Shown here: positions 27,619 to 36,608 of the stretch, in pieces
How positions within the stretch are numbered: the stretch's first letter is position 1
Layout of the letters: every line of letters begins with the position of its first letter
Origin: Brachybacterium sp. SGAir0954
GTDB taxonomy: Bacteria > Actinomycetota > Actinomycetes > Actinomycetales > Dermabacteraceae
DNA length: 64,000 nt
NCBI RefSeq assembly: GCF_005490785.1
Contig: NZ_CP027295.1
Coordinates: 62,001 to 126,000, forward strand
Reading direction: 5' to 3'
The notes under the pieces: model-generated
The model's database searches: none
What the model saw: the letters and a program-made list of their open reading frames with translations, nothing else
Told to the model about the DNA's origin: nothing
Translations under genes and position numbers: made by a program

Positions 27619-28730
27619 CACGAAGCCACCCCCCGGAGTCGGCGCACGAGCACCACGAGGAAGGGGGCGCCCACGAGCGCCGTGATCACCCCGATCGGCA
27701 GCTCGCGCGGGGCGAGGACGACGCGGGCGAGGGCGTCCGCCGAGAGCAGGAACAGCGCGCCGAGGAACGCGGCGGCGGGGACGACGCGGCGGTGCGGGCC
27801 GCCCACGAGGCGCCGGGCGAGGTGCGGGACCACGAGCCCCACGAAGCCGATCGCGCCGGCGGCGGCGACCGCGGCTCCCGTGCACAGGGAGACGACGACG
27901 AGCAGGGCCACGCGGGCGCGGTCCGGGCGGATCCCGAGCGACCAGGCCGTCTCGTCCCCCGCGGCGAGCGCGTCGAGCACGGGGCCCGCGGCCGTGAGGA
28001 TCAGCAGCCCCGCGACGGCAGCGAGCACGGCGAGGCCGAGGAACAGGTCCCAGTGGCCCAGCGCGAGCGAGCCGAGCATCCAGAACATGACGGAGCGGGA
28101 GCCCTCGGCGGTGTCCGCCGTGAAGACGAGCAGGTTCGTGATCGCGGTGAGCACGTAGCCGACGGCGACCCCGGCCAGCAGCAGCCGCAGGGAGGTGACC
28201 GCGCCGTGGGAGCGGGCGAGGACGAGCACGAGCAGGGCGGCGGCGAGGGCGCCCGCGAAGGCGAGTGCGGGCTGGGCGGCGGCGCCGAGGCCGGCCCCCG
28301 CGCCGAGCAGCACCGCGGCCGCGGCGCCGGTCGAGGCGCCGCCGGAGATGCCGAGCACGTAGGGATCGGCGAGCAGGTTCCGCACCATGGCCTGCAGGGC
28401 CGCGCCGCACAGGGCGAGGCACGCGCCGACGGCCGCGCCGAGCACCACGCGCGGGGCGCGCACGCCCCAGATGATCGCGTCCTCCGCGAGGGTGGCCTGC
28501 GGGTCGACGGGCAGCCCGAGGTGCGCGGCGATGATCGCGGCGGCGCGCAGGGGCGGCACGGGCACGGGGCCGATGCCCGCGCACACGAGGACGCTCACGG
28601 CCGTGGCGACGCCGAGGCCGAGGATCCAGGCGGCGGCGCGGCGGTCCCGGGCGCGGGTGCCGAGCGGGTCCCGCGCCCCCGGGAGGATCGAGGAGGCCGC
28701 AGGCGCGGGTGGCGCCTCTAGTCGTGTCAT
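27618..28730 (-). CDS. FecCD/BtuC-type ABC transporter permease
   Basis: A 370-residue polytopic membrane protein with about ten hydrophobic helices. Family motifs include RAPRVVLGAAVGACLALCGAALQAMVRNLLADPYVLGISGGASTGA and, near the end, GAIGFVGLVVPHLARRLVGGPHRRVVPAAAFLGALFLLSADALAR, the ATPase-coupling region. The ATG at 28730 (MTRLEAPP) is preferred over an in-frame start 16 codons upstream because that extension is not conserved-looking. It is the first gene of the importer operon, separated from the upstream ArsR gene by 78 bases that carry a small hairpin and a dyad. Confidence 0.9.
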   Translation of the reverse strand: MTRLEAPPAPAASSILPGARDPLGTRARDRRAAAWILGLGVATAVSVLVCAGIGPVPVPPLRAAAIIAAHLGLPVDPQATLAEDAIIWGVRAPRVVLGAAVGACLALCGAALQAMVRNLLADPYVLGISGGASTGAAAAVLLGAGAGLGAAAQPALAFAGALAAALLVLVLARSHGAVTSLRLLLAGVAVGYVLTAITNLLVFTADTAEGSRSVMFWMLGSLALGHWDLFLGLAVLAAVAGLLILTAAGPVLDALAAGDETAWSLGIRPDRARVALLVVVSLCTGAAVAAAGAIGFVGLVVPHLARRLVGGPHRRVVPAAAFLGALFLLSADALARVVLAPRELPIGVITALVGAPFLVVLVRRLRGVAS

Positions 28731-28772
28731 GGTTGTGGATCCTTGCAAGTATCGGGACGGACTGCGACGGGT

Positions 28773-28787
28773 TGCCACGCCTTGGCA
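28773..28787. promoter_or_regulatory. Dyad TGCCA-N5-TGGCA, candidate operator of the importer operon
   Basis: TGCCA at 28773-28777 and TGGCA at 28783-28787 are perfect inverted arms with a 5-base spacer, extended by GGGT and ACCC with one bulged base. It lies 43 bases upstream of the permease start and downstream of the ArsR stop. GCACCC/GGGTGC at 28785-28798 can also form a small hairpin that may end the urease transcript. An operator for the neighbouring ArsR protein is a reasonable guess only. Confidence 0.4.
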
Positions 28788-28808
28788 CCCGGGGGTGCAG
28801 TGACGGGG

Positions 28809-29216
28809 TCAGGTGCTGCGGTGCTCCACGCCGGGCAGGTGCTCGGAGCCGATCTCGTGGAGGATGCGATGGCCCAGCGGATCGGCGAGGTGGTAGCGCA
28901 CCTCCCGGCCCTGGCGCTCGGTGCGCAGCCAGCCCGCCTCGCGGAGCAGGGCGAGGGCGTGGGAGGTCGTCGAGTCGTGCGCGTCGGTCACGCGGGCGAT
29001 GTCCGAGCTGCGGATCCCCGGGTGCGCGTGCACGGCGAAGAGGATCCGCAGGCGACGGGGATCGGCGAGCACCGAGAGGCGCTCGGCGAGACGGTCGAGG
29101 TCCTGCCCGCCCGAGAGCAGCGCGGCGGTCGCGCGCACCGGGTGCTCGCCCTCGAGGGTCGAGGGGCCGACGGGAGCGTGCTCGTGCGCGTGATGGTGCG
29201 CGTGCTCGTGGGTCAT
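28809..29216 (-). CDS. ArsR/SmtB metalloregulator with His-rich N-terminus
   Basis: A 135-residue winged-helix repressor. The core is LSVLADPRRLRILFAVHAHPGIRSSDIARVTDAHDSTTSHALALLREAGWLRTERQGREVRYHLADP, a complete ArsR fold with the helix-turn-helix at about 67-95. The N-terminus MTHEHAHHHAHEHAP is a dense histidine cluster, and the last helix contains D, H, H, EH and H spaced through ADPLGHRILHEIGSEHLPGVEH. In NmtR and KmtR, the characterised Ni/Co sensors, metal is bound by this C-terminal helix and, in NmtR, the N-terminus. The gene is coupled to ureD by ATGA and precedes a metal-type importer. Nickel or cobalt sensing is inference from those features. Confidence 0.85.
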   Translation of the reverse strand: MTHEHAHHHAHEHAPVGPSTLEGEHPVRATAALLSGGQDLDRLAERLSVLADPRRLRILFAVHAHPGIRSSDIARVTDAHDSTTSHALALLREAGWLRTERQGREVRYHLADPLGHRILHEIGSEHLPGVEHRST

Positions 29217-29947
29217 GCCCCGCCCTCCCCGGCGCCCACCGCGGGCGCCCAGGACTCCATCATCGCCGCCACGTCGGTCGCGTGCGCGCTCGCGCCGAGC
29301 GCGCGGCCGATCGCCCCCGGCTGCTCGAGGTGCAGGACGCGGGGTCCGACGGGGTCGGCGGGGTCGACGGGCGCCTCCGGCGGGCGGCGGCCGAGCAGCA
29401 GGGCCGTGTCGAGCACCCGGTGCCCGCCCAGCACACCCGGTCGCGGGGACGCGCCGTCCAGATCGAGGTGCTCGATCAGCAGCGGGGTGCCGCTCGTGCT
29501 TCGGGCCTCGAGGGCCGTCGCGAGGCGGCCGCCCCGCTCCCCCGTGCGGCCCAGCACGAGGGTCTCGCGCAGCAGCAGCGCGGCGCCCTCACCGAGGGTG
29601 ATCGCGGTGCGCCGACGGACGTCGGCCCCGTCGGTCACGACGAAGGGGTGCGCGCGCCAGATCAGCCGTGCGCCCACCCCGAGGCGGATGCGCACGTCGA
29701 AGCGGCTGGGCGCACCCGTGCTCTCGTAGGCGACGGTGCCGCCCACGTCCTCGATGCCGAGCGTGCAGCCGTCCCCCACCTCGACGTCCACGGCGACCTC
29801 GTCCCCGCCCAGCAGCGTCGCCCCGCTCGCGACGAGCGCCACCTGGGCGGACGTCCCGCCGCGGGAGACGAGGCGCGGCTGCAGCAGGCCCGGGGCGAGG
29901 TGCAGGCGCACCGGCCCCGCGGCCCGCTCGACGGCGATCCGGGTCAT
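29213..29947 (-). CDS. ureD: Urease accessory protein UreD
   Basis: A 244-residue cytoplasmic protein of the UreD/UreH family, the scaffold that joins UreF and UreG to apo-urease for nickel delivery. Recognisable parts are LHLAPGLLQPRLVSRGGTSAQVALVASGATLLGGDEVAVDVEVGDGCTLGIEDVGGTVAYES, where G-G-D and the beta-rich segment are typical, and LIWRAHPFVVTDGADVRRRTAITLGEGAALLLRE. The ATG at 29947 overlaps the ureG stop and its own stop overlaps the ArsR start. Position as the last urease gene matches the ureABCFGD order of mycobacteria and streptomycetes. Confidence 0.88.
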   Translation of the reverse strand: MTRIAVERAAGPVRLHLAPGLLQPRLVSRGGTSAQVALVASGATLLGGDEVAVDVEVGDGCTLGIEDVGGTVAYESTGAPSRFDVRIRLGVGARLIWRAHPFVVTDGADVRRRTAITLGEGAALLLRETLVLGRTGERGGRLATALEARSTSGTPLLIEHLDLDGASPRPGVLGGHRVLDTALLLGRRPPEAPVDPADPVGPRVLHLEQPGAIGRALGASAHATDVAAMMESWAPAVGAGEGGA

Positions 29948-30687
29948 CAGGCGTGGGAGTGCTCGTGTGGGTGCCCGTGGTCGTGGTCGTGCGTGTGCTC
30001 CTCGCCGTCGGCGTGGAAGTGCGGCGCCATCGGGCCCGGGTCCTGCGGCTCGTGGGTGCCCCCGCGGTGCGCGGCGAGCATCGACAGCACCCAGGCGCGC
30101 AGCTCCTGGACCGAGGCCTCGTCGCTGCGGGAGAGGGCGAGCACGGGGCGGCCCTCGCGCGCCTCGAGGGCGTCGGCGACCATCTGCTCGACGTCGACCC
30201 CCACGTAGGGGGCGAGGTCGATCTTGTTGACGACGAGCAGATCCGCGCGGCCGATGCCGGGGCCGCCCTTGCGGGCCACGTCGCCGCCGCCCGCGACGTC
30301 GAGCACAAAAAGCTGCGCGTCCACGAGCGCCGGGGAGAAGGTCGCGGTGAGGTTGTCGCCGCCGGACTCGACGAGCACCACGTCGAGCGGGTCGAAGTCC
30401 GCCTCGAGCTGCTCGACGGCCGCGAGGTTCGCGGTGACGTCGTCCCGGATCGCGGTGTGCGGGCAGGCGCCGGTCTCGACCGCGCGGATCCGCTCCGGGT
30501 CGAGCACGCCGGCGGAGCGCAGGAAGCGGGCGTCCTCGTCGGTGTAGATGTCGTTGGTGATGACGCCCAGGCGCAGCTCGCCGGCGAGAGCGCGGCACAC
30601 GGTCGCGATGAGCGAGCTCTTGCCGGTGCCGACGGGACCGGCGACGCCGAGCCGCAGCGAGCGGGTGGGGGTGACGGGATCAGGCAC
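29947..30687 (-). CDS. ureG: Urease accessory GTPase UreG with His-rich C-terminal tail
   Basis: A 246-residue SIMIBI GTPase that delivers nickel to urease. The P-loop is [10 protein letters not shown] at 17-26, the nickel-binding CPH motif is at 75-77 ([13 protein letters not shown]), and the Walker B and guanine-specificity regions are [11 protein letters not shown] and [16 protein letters not shown]. After the GTPase core the protein ends in a histidine-rich tail ([24 protein letters not shown] region). UreG His stretches are usually N-terminal, so the C-terminal place is notable. It starts with GTG at 30687, fixed by a perfect AGGAGG seven bases upstream, and overlaps the end of ureF. Confidence 0.95.
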   Translation of the reverse strand: MPDPVTPTRSLRLGVAGPVGTGKSSLIATVCRALAGELRLGVITNDIYTDEDARFLRSAGVLDPERIRAVETGACPHTAIRDDVTANLAAVEQLEADFDPLDVVLVESGGDNLTATFSPALVDAQLFVLDVAGGGDVARKGGPGIGRADLLVVNKIDLAPYVGVDVEQMVADALEAREGRPVLALSRSDEASVQELRAWVLSMLAAHRGGTHEPQDPGPMAPHFHADGEEHTHDHDHGHPHEHSHA

Positions 30688-31390
30688 GGAACAGCCTCCT
30701 GGGCAGTGCGGACTGGGCCTCTGCCCAGTCCTCGGTCTGGGGTGCGCCGGCGCTCGGGAGGAGCACCGGGTCCTGCAGCGCCGCGAGCGGGCCGACGAGC
30801 GGCTCCATCGCGGCGCAGGCCTCGAGCACGAGCGCGGCGCCCGCACGGGGGTCGCCGGGCTCGAGCTTGAGGAGGGCGGCGACGACGGTCTGCGCGTCGT
30901 CGTAGGCGACGAGCCGCACGAGCTCCGGAGCGGGCAGCCCGGCGGCCGCGGCGACGAGGCCGAGCACGACGGGGCGGGGCCGCGGGGGCGCTCCCGCAGC
31001 GACGGGCGGGATCGCGCCGGGCCAGAGGACGTCGGCCAGGCGGCGCAGCCCGTCGCCGAGCACGCGCGTGATCTCCCGCTGGGCGCGGCCGGGCGTGCGG
31101 GCCGCCCACTCCGCCTCGAGGGCGGCGAGCGCGGGCGCGAGCTCCTCCGGGGCGCAGGTGAGGGCCAGGTGGCGGGCGAGCACGGCGGTGCCCGCCTCGA
31201 CCCGGGTCACCGTCACCTGGCGGGACGCGAGGTAGGCGCCCACCTCGTCCCGGCGCAGCCCGTCGCGCAGCGCCGCCTCGAGGGCGTTCGAGGAGACGTG
31301 CGCGCCCGCGGGCAGGCGGGAGTCCGCGAGCAGCATCGCGATCGTCGCGGGCGCAGCAGCCGGCACCGGAGCGAGGGAAGGGGCAGGCAT
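30680..31390 (-). CDS. ureF: Urease accessory protein UreF
   Basis: A 236-residue helical protein. UreF features are [38 protein letters not shown] near the N-terminus (the family usually has D-S-x-x-P-x-G-x-x-x-H/S), and the [34 protein letters not shown] segment near the C-terminus. UreF bridges UreG and UreD and regulates GTP hydrolysis during nickel insertion. The ATG at 31390 overlaps the ureC stop (ATGA), and its own end overlaps the ureG start. Confidence 0.88.
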   Translation of the reverse strand: MPAPSLAPVPAAAPATIAMLLADSRLPAGAHVSSNALEAALRDGLRRDEVGAYLASRQVTVTRVEAGTAVLARHLALTCAPEELAPALAALEAEWAARTPGRAQREITRVLGDGLRRLADVLWPGAIPPVAAGAPPRPRPVVLGLVAAAAGLPAPELVRLVAYDDAQTVVAALLKLEPGDPRAGAALVLEACAAMEPLVGPLAALQDPVLLPSAGAPQTEDWAEAQSALPRRLFRA

Positions 31391-33093
31391 CAGAACATCT
31401 GGTACAGCTGCGCGAGCGGCAGGGAGCTCGCCGGGGCCGGCACGACCCGCTCGCCGTCGATGCTGATCTCGAAGGTGTCCGGCCGCACGTCGATGCGGGG
31501 CAGGGCCGTGTTGTTCACGAGATCCGCCTTCGTCACCTCGCGCGTGGAGGCGACGGGCAGCAGCTCGCGGGTGAGGCCCAGGCGCTCGCGCAGGCCGTCC
31601 TCCACCGCGGCGGGCGCCGCGAACGAGACGGAGAGGTGCCCGCCGATCGCGTCGCCGAAGGCGGGGCGCTGCAGCACCGGCTGCGGCGTGGGGATCGAGG
31701 CGTTCGGGTCGCCGAGGCCCGCCCACGCGATCATCCCGCCCTTGATCACCAGGTCCGGCCGCACGCCGAAGAAGCGCGGGTCCCAGAGCACGAGATCCGC
31801 GAGCTTCCCCGGCTCGACGGAGCCGATGTGCGCGTCCACGCCGTGCGCGATCGCGGGGTTGATCGTGTACTTCGCGACGTAGCGGCGGGCGCGCTCGTTG
31901 TCCGCCGGGAGGCCGCCGCCGAGCGCCCCCACCCGGTGCTTCATCACGTGGGCGACCTGCCAGGTGCGCGTGATGACCTCGCCGATCCGGCCCATGGCCT
32001 GGGCGTCGGAGGAGGTGATCGAGAGGGCGCCCATGTCGTGGAGCAGATCCTCCGCGGCGATCGTCGTCGCCCGGATGCGGGACTCGGCGAAGGCGAGGTC
32101 CTCGGGGACGGAGGGCTTGAGGTGATGGCACACCATGAGCATGTCCAGGTGCTCGGCGACCGTGTTCACCGTGTGCGGGAGCGTCGGGTTCGTCGAGCCG
32201 GGCAGCACGTGCGGCAGCGAGGCGATCTCGAGGATGTCCGGGGCATGGCCGCCGCCCGCGCCCTCGATGTGGAAGGCATGGATCGTGCGGCCGCCGATCG
32301 CGCGGATCGTCGACTCCACGAACCCCGACTCGTTCAGCGAGTCCGAGTGCAGCGCCACCTGCAGGCCGTGCTCCTCCGCGGCGCGCAGGGAGGCGTCGAT
32401 CGCCGCGGGCGTCGCTCCCCAGTCCTCGTGGACCTTGTAGCCGGCGGCCCCGGCGAGCGCCTGCTCCGCGAGGCCCTCGGCGGAGACGGTGTTGCCCTTG
32501 CCGAGCAGCAGCACGTTCACGGGGAGCTGGTCGAGGGCCAGGTGCATGCGGCCCAGGTGCCAGGCGCCCGGGGTGACCGTGGTGGCGCGGGAGCCCTCCG
32601 AGGGGCCCGTGCCGCCGCCGCCGATCGTCGTGATGCCGGTCGCGAGCGCCTCGTGGATCTGGGACGGCGAGAGCAGGTGCACGTGCGTGTCGAAGGCGCC
32701 CGCGGTGAGGATCCGGTCCTCGCCGGCGATGACGTCGGTCGAGGGGCCGATGTGCAGGGACGGGTGGATCCCGTCCTGCACGTCCGGGTTCCCCGCCTTG
32801 CCGAGCGCGACGATCCGTCCGTCGCGGAGGCCGACGTCCGCCCGCACCACACCCCAGTGGTCGAGCACGATCGCGTTGGTGATGACGGTGTCCAGGGCGC
32901 CCTCGGCGCGGGTGGTCGTGCCCTGGGCCATGGACTCGCGGATCGACTTGCCGCCGCCGAACACGGCCTCCTCGCCGCCGACGGTGCGGTCCTCCTCGAT
33001 CTCGATCCAGAGGTCCGTGTCCCCGAGCCGCACCTGGTCGCCGGTGGTGGGGCCGTAGAGGGCGGCGTAGCGCTCCGCGTCGATGCGGCTCAT
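31390..33093 (-). CDS. ureC: Urease alpha subunit UreC
   Basis: A 567-residue amidohydrolase, the catalytic subunit of urease, which hydrolyses urea to ammonia and carbamate in the cytoplasm. All nickel ligands are in place: His137 and His139 (DTHVHL), carbamylated Lys220 ([10 protein letters not shown]), His249, His275 and Asp363. The mobile flap [21 protein letters not shown] carries the catalytic histidine at about 323. Length is that of the bacterial three-subunit enzyme. The ATG overlaps the ureB stop and its TGA overlaps the ureF start, so the subunit and accessory genes are coupled. Confidence 0.97.
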   Translation of the reverse strand: MSRIDAERYAALYGPTTGDQVRLGDTDLWIEIEEDRTVGGEEAVFGGGKSIRESMAQGTTTRAEGALDTVITNAIVLDHWGVVRADVGLRDGRIVALGKAGNPDVQDGIHPSLHIGPSTDVIAGEDRILTAGAFDTHVHLLSPSQIHEALATGITTIGGGGTGPSEGSRATTVTPGAWHLGRMHLALDQLPVNVLLLGKGNTVSAEGLAEQALAGAAGYKVHEDWGATPAAIDASLRAAEEHGLQVALHSDSLNESGFVESTIRAIGGRTIHAFHIEGAGGGHAPDILEIASLPHVLPGSTNPTLPHTVNTVAEHLDMLMVCHHLKPSVPEDLAFAESRIRATTIAAEDLLHDMGALSITSSDAQAMGRIGEVITRTWQVAHVMKHRVGALGGGLPADNERARRYVAKYTINPAIAHGVDAHIGSVEPGKLADLVLWDPRFFGVRPDLVIKGGMIAWAGLGDPNASIPTPQPVLQRPAFGDAIGGHLSVSFAAPAAVEDGLRERLGLTRELLPVASTREVTKADLVNNTALPRIDVRPDTFEISIDGERVVPAPASSLPLAQLYQMF

Positions 33094-33449
33094 CGGCGCT
33101 CCTCCTGACCGTCGGCCCCGCCGTCACGGATCTGGATGCCGGGCACGTGGCCGCGGCCGCCGAGGCGCACGATCGCCACCTGCCGGGAGGCGCCGGGCTC
33201 GAGGCGCAGCGAGGTGCCCGCGGGCACGTCGAGGCGGAAGCCGCGCGCGGCCTCGCGGTCCATGGCCACGGCGCCGTTGACGTCCGCCAGGTGGAGGTGG
33301 GAGCCGATCTGGACGGGCCGGTCCCCCGTGTTCTCCAGGACGATCTCGCAGACGTCCGACGGGTCCGCGCGACGGTTCAGCTCGCGCGTGCCGGGCCGCA
33401 CCCGGATCGCGCCCGGGCCCGTCGGCCCGACGAGTTCGCTCTCGCTCAT
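33090..33449 (-). CDS. ureB: Urease beta subunit UreB
   Basis: A 119-residue subunit. Family signature is [47 protein letters not shown], with the G-S-H-x-H/F pattern and the R-L-D-I/V-P-A-G-T strand. It pairs with UreA and UreC in the (alpha-beta-gamma)3 holoenzyme. The ATG at 33449 follows ureA by eight bases, and the stop overlaps ureC. The C-terminal tail is short and polar ([10 protein letters not shown]). Confidence 0.95.
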   Translation of the reverse strand: MSESELVGPTGPGAIRVRPGTRELNRRADPSDVCEIVLENTGDRPVQIGSHLHLADVNGAVAMDREAARGFRLDVPAGTSLRLEPGASRQVAIVRLGGRGHVPGIQIRDGGADGQEERR

Positions 33450-33457
33450 GGCGCTCC

Positions 33458-33760
33458 TCAGGCGATCGGGTGGTGGAGGGTGACGAGCTTGCGGCCGTCG
33501 GGGAAGGTCGCCTCGACCTGGACGTCCGCGAGCATCTCCGCGACGCCGTCCATGACCTGGTCGCGGGAGAGCACCTCGCGGCCGGAGACCATGAGCTCCT
33601 CCACCGCCGCGCCCTCGCGGGCCCGTTCGATCACCCAGGTCGACAGCAGCGCCACCGCCTCGGGGTGGTTCAGCAGCACGCCGCGGGCGAGGCGGTCGCG
33701 CGCGACCATCCCCGCCGTCGCCAGCAGCAGCTTCTCGGAATCGGCGGGGGTGAAGCGCAC
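33458..33760 (-). CDS. ureA: Urease gamma subunit UreA
   Basis: A 100-residue subunit, the standard gamma length. It begins [57 protein letters not shown] and ends [15 protein letters not shown], both classic UreA segments. The GTG at 33760 is chosen because it yields the conserved M-x-F/L-T-P-x-E start and has AAGGAG eight bases upstream. The stop of the NCS1-type permease gene lies four bases before it, so the permease is co-transcribed with urease. Confidence 0.95.
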   Translation of the reverse strand: MRFTPADSEKLLLATAGMVARDRLARGVLLNHPEAVALLSTWVIERAREGAAVEELMVSGREVLSRDQVMDGVAEMLADVQVEATFPDGRKLVTLHHPIA

Positions 33761-33764
33761 GGAC

Positions 33765-35444
33765 TCACTCCTTCGGCAGGACGTGCTCGCCGGTGCGGTC
33801 CGTCGTGAGGGCGAGCGAGCTGAGGTAGAGCTTCTCACCTTCGGGGCCGGGCACGGCGGAGGCGATCATGTCCGGGCGCTCGAAGTCGAGGCCGGTGACG
33901 GCGCAGGTGAGCGTCTCGCCGGAGGGGTTGCCGTCGGCGTCGAACATCGGCAGGTCGATGCCGTCGTCCGTGCGGCGCAGGTAGAAGCGGCCCCGGGTCG
34001 CGATCGCCATGAGCGGCGTGGCGACCACGGCGATGCCCACCGCGAAGAGCGGGGAGAAGGGCTGGACCGCGGCGCCGAAGGCCCCGAAGAAGATCGCGAT
34101 CGAGATGCCGCCGGAGAGCACGAGGGACACGATGCCCACCGGGTTCCAGTCGTAGAGCATGCCGCGACGGAACTCCGGCACCTTCGGGGACAGGCGCAGC
34201 ACGTGCTTGTTCAGGACGATGTCCGCCGCGACGACGCAGATCCAGCTCATGGCGAGGTTCGCGTAGAAGGACAGGATGCCGTTGAGGAAGTCGAACATGT
34301 TCGCCTCCATGAGCACGAGCGCGATCGCGAGGTTCACGCCGAGGAACACGAGGCGGCCCGGGTAGCGCTTGGTGAGCCGCGTGAAGGAGTTCGTCCAGGC
34401 GAGCGAGCCGGAGTAGGCGTTGGTGACGTTGATCTTCACCTGCGAGATGACCACGAGCACCACGGCGAGGGTCATCGCGAGCCAGGCCGGCATGAGCTGC
34501 TCGTAGGTCGCGAGGAACTGCTGGACCGGCTCGTTGGCGAACTCGCGCGCACCGGGCACGTTCGCCACGAGGTAGACGGCGAGGAACATGCCGAGGATCT
34601 GCTTGGTCGCGCCGAAGAGCACCCAGCCCGGGCCGCCCAGGATCGTCGCCGCCCACCACGAGCGGCGGTTCTGCGCGGTGCGGGGCGGCATGAAGCGCAG
34701 GTAGTCGATCTGCTCGGCGATCTGCGCGATGAGCGAGAGGCACACGCCCGCGGCGAGCATCGCGGACGCGAAGTTCACGCCCTCGCCGGACTCGCCGGTC
34801 CAGGTCAGGAAGGTCTGCACGGAGTCCGGGTGGGAGATGACGAGGTAGGCGACGGGGATGACCATGAGGATCAGCCACACCGGGGTGGTCGCGACCTGGA
34901 GCTTCGCGAGCACCTTCATGCCGTAGATGACCAGCGGGAAGATCAGCAGCGTCGAGATCAGGTAGCCGATCCAGCGGGGGATCCCGAGGCCCAGGTAGAG
35001 GCCCTGCGCCATGATCGAGCCCTCGAGCGCGAAGAAGATGAAGGTGAACGACGCGAAGATGACGTTCGTGATCACCGAGCCGTAGTAGCCGAAGCCGCTG
35101 CCGCGGGTGATGAGGTCGAGGTCGAGGTTGTAGCGGGCCGCGTAGTAGGCGAGCGGGAAGCCGCTGAGGAAGATGATGAGCGCGGCGACGAGGATGCCGA
35201 GCAGTCCGTTGACCGTGCCGTGGGTGAGGCCGATGTTCGCGCCGATGGAGAAGTCCGCGAGGTAGGCGATGCCGCCCAGCGCGCTCGTCGCGACGACGGC
35301 GGGCCTCCAGCGCCGGTAGGAGCGCGGGGCGAAGCGGAGGGTGTAGTCCTCGAGGCTCTCCGCGGTCGCGGCGGAGGCGTCCGCCGTGGCGGAGGAGGCG
35401 GAGGGTGTGCTCTGCGGGGACGGGGCCCGGGTGTCGAGACTCAT
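33765..35444 (-). CDS. NCS1-type (purine-cytosine permease-like) transporter, candidate urea or allantoin permease
   Basis: A 559-residue integral membrane protein with about 12 hydrophobic helices. [44 protein letters not shown] and [35 protein letters not shown] resemble the NCS1 (nucleobase-cation symporter) group, and the segment [24 protein letters not shown] matches its helix 8 region. A soluble C-terminal tail of about 80 residues follows. It is the first gene of the urease operon, so uptake of urea or a ureide is the best guess. GAGGAG six bases before the ATG is the ribosome binding site. No dedicated UreI, Urt or Yut-type urea channel is seen in the window. Confidence 0.8.
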   Translation of the reverse strand: MSLDTRAPSPQSTPSASSATADASAATAESLEDYTLRFAPRSYRRWRPAVVATSALGGIAYLADFSIGANIGLTHGTVNGLLGILVAALIIFLSGFPLAYYAARYNLDLDLITRGSGFGYYGSVITNVIFASFTFIFFALEGSIMAQGLYLGLGIPRWIGYLISTLLIFPLVIYGMKVLAKLQVATTPVWLILMVIPVAYLVISHPDSVQTFLTWTGESGEGVNFASAMLAAGVCLSLIAQIAEQIDYLRFMPPRTAQNRRSWWAATILGGPGWVLFGATKQILGMFLAVYLVANVPGAREFANEPVQQFLATYEQLMPAWLAMTLAVVLVVISQVKINVTNAYSGSLAWTNSFTRLTKRYPGRLVFLGVNLAIALVLMEANMFDFLNGILSFYANLAMSWICVVAADIVLNKHVLRLSPKVPEFRRGMLYDWNPVGIVSLVLSGGISIAIFFGAFGAAVQPFSPLFAVGIAVVATPLMAIATRGRFYLRRTDDGIDLPMFDADGNPSGETLTCAVTGLDFERPDMIASAVPGPEGEKLYLSSLALTTDRTGEHVLPKE

Positions 35445-35541
35445 GACGGCTCCTCACGGGGGTGGACGGAGGGCAGACCTCCGCCGGGGACTCCTGGAAC
35501 GTAGGGAGGAGCGGGGTCCTGGCCCCCCACCCAGGAGCGCC

Positions 35542-35581
35542 GTGACCTGTTCGTGACCAACGGTCTCGTCCCTGCGAGACC
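35542..35581. promoter_or_regulatory. GlnR-like direct repeat and perfect inverted repeat upstream of the urease operon
   Basis: GTGAC at 35542-35546 and 35553-35557 form a direct repeat with exactly six bases between, matching the gTnAC-n6-GnnAC spacing of actinobacterial GlnR boxes. Five bases on, GGTCTCG at 35562-35568 and CGAGACC at 35575-35581 form a perfect 7-base inverted repeat with a 6-base spacer. Both lie in the 173-base gap between divergent genes. Control of the urease operon by nitrogen status is inference. Confidence 0.45.
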
Positions 35582-35605
35582 CCCGGGAGGTTTCTCGGAG
35601 CGACC

Positions 35606-35611
35606 TACCGT
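35606..35611 (+). promoter_or_regulatory. -10 box TACCGT of a leaderless transcript
   Basis: TACCGT ends six bases before the ATG of the FGE-fold gene, so the transcript probably begins at the start codon. The inverted repeat at 35562-35581 ends 24 bases upstream of this box, at the usual -35 position. Confidence 0.6.
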
Positions 35612-35617
35612 GAGGTC

Positions 35618-36457
35618 ATGACGCTCGCCGCCCCTCCCCTGATCCTGCCCGTGGGGCAGGTCAGCTCCCGCGGCCTCGCCGCCGTGCCCGTGGACCCCGA
35701 GCAGCTCGAGGGGCTGCGGGTCGACGAGGCCTGCGTGAGCGTCGCCGAGTTCGCGACCTTCGCCCGGGAGACCGGCTACGTGAGCGTCGCGGAGCGGGCC
35801 GGCGCCTCCGCCGTCTTCTCCGGGCTGCTGCGCCCCGACCTGCGCCGCGCCTCCCCCACCGTGCCCGGCGCCCCGTGGTGGCGGCTCGTCGAGGGGGCGG
35901 ACTGGGCGCACCCGGAGGGCCCCGGGTCCGACGTCGCCGCCGGGACGCACGCCGACGCCGGCCGCAGCGACCGCGCGGATCATCCCGTCGTCCACCTCGC
36001 CGCGGCGGACGCCGAGGCCTTCGCCGCCTGGTGCGGGATGCGCCTGCCCACTGAGGAGGAGTGGGAGCGCGCCGCACGCGGCGGCCTCGAGGGGACCCGC
36101 TACCCCTGGGGCGACGAGCTCGTGCCCGACGGGGAGCACATGGCGAACCTGTGGCAGGGCTCCTTCCCGCTGCGGGACACCGCGGAGGACGGCTACCGCG
36201 GCACCGCTCCCGTGCGCTCCTTCCCGCCGAACGACCTGGGCCTGTACGAGGTGACCGGGAACGTCTGGGAGTGGTGCGCAGCGGATGCCGCGACGGGGGC
36301 GCGCGTGGTGCGCGGGGGCTCCTACCTGGGCCGGGAGGACTCCGAGACCGGCTGCGGCATCGCCGCGCGGGCCACCCGGGAGGCCTCCGCGACCCGCGGG
36401 GACACGGGCATGCGGCTCGTCACCGACGGGGCCCTGCCGTGGACTCCCGCTCGATGA
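35618..36457 (+). CDS. FGE-sulfatase-fold (SUMF1) protein lacking both catalytic cysteines
   Basis: A 279-residue protein with the formylglycine-generating-enzyme fold: HPVVHLAAADAEAFAAWCGMRLPTEEEWERAARGG, then YPWGDELVPDG, then FPPNDLGLYEVTGNVWEWCAAD, and RGGSYLG at 232-238 before TGMRLVTDG. In true FGE the GGSY motif is followed by a copper-binding cysteine pair five residues apart; here those positions are Gly238 and Glu243. The protein therefore should not convert sulfatase cysteines. Related cysteine-less members include EgtB, PvdO and gliding-motility proteins. No sulfatase gene lies nearby. It is divergent from the urease operon and probably leaderless. The 150 bases to the next gene (36458-36608) hold nothing I can name. 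Confidence 0.8.
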   Translation: MTLAAPPLILPVGQVSSRGLAAVPVDPEQLEGLRVDEACVSVAEFATFARETGYVSVAERAGASAVFSGLLRPDLRRASPTVPGAPWWRLVEGADWAHPEGPGSDVAAGTHADAGRSDRADHPVVHLAAADAEAFAAWCGMRLPTEEEWERAARGGLEGTRYPWGDELVPDGEHMANLWQGSFPLRDTAEDGYRGTAPVRSFPPNDLGLYEVTGNVWEWCAADAATGARVVRGGSYLGREDSETGCGIAARATREASATRGDTGMRLVTDGALPWTPAR

Positions 36458-36608
36458 GCCGGGGCCGCAGCGGCGTCGTCGCGCCGCCCTCGGCAGCGCA
36501 GGGCGAGAACCTGCCGCGGCACGGGCGGGTGCGCGCCGCCGCCGCGCCGGGCAGGTCCCCCGACCCGCTCGGCGCGATGGTCCCCCCACCCGCTCCTCGC
36601 GGGACCGG

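Noticed and set aside
28743..28748. TTGCAA upstream of the FecCD permease as a Nur (nickel uptake regulator) box
   Set aside because: The known pattern needs a second TTGCAA after five bases, and the following bases do not match.
33147..35504. A 785-codon plus-strand frame opposite the NCS1 permease and ureAB
   Set aside because: Glu/Arg/His/Asp-rich text arising from the complement of membrane-helix codons; the minus-strand genes are certain.
35618..36457. Annotation as an active formylglycine-generating enzyme
   Set aside because: The two essential cysteines are Gly and Glu and no sulfatase gene is present.
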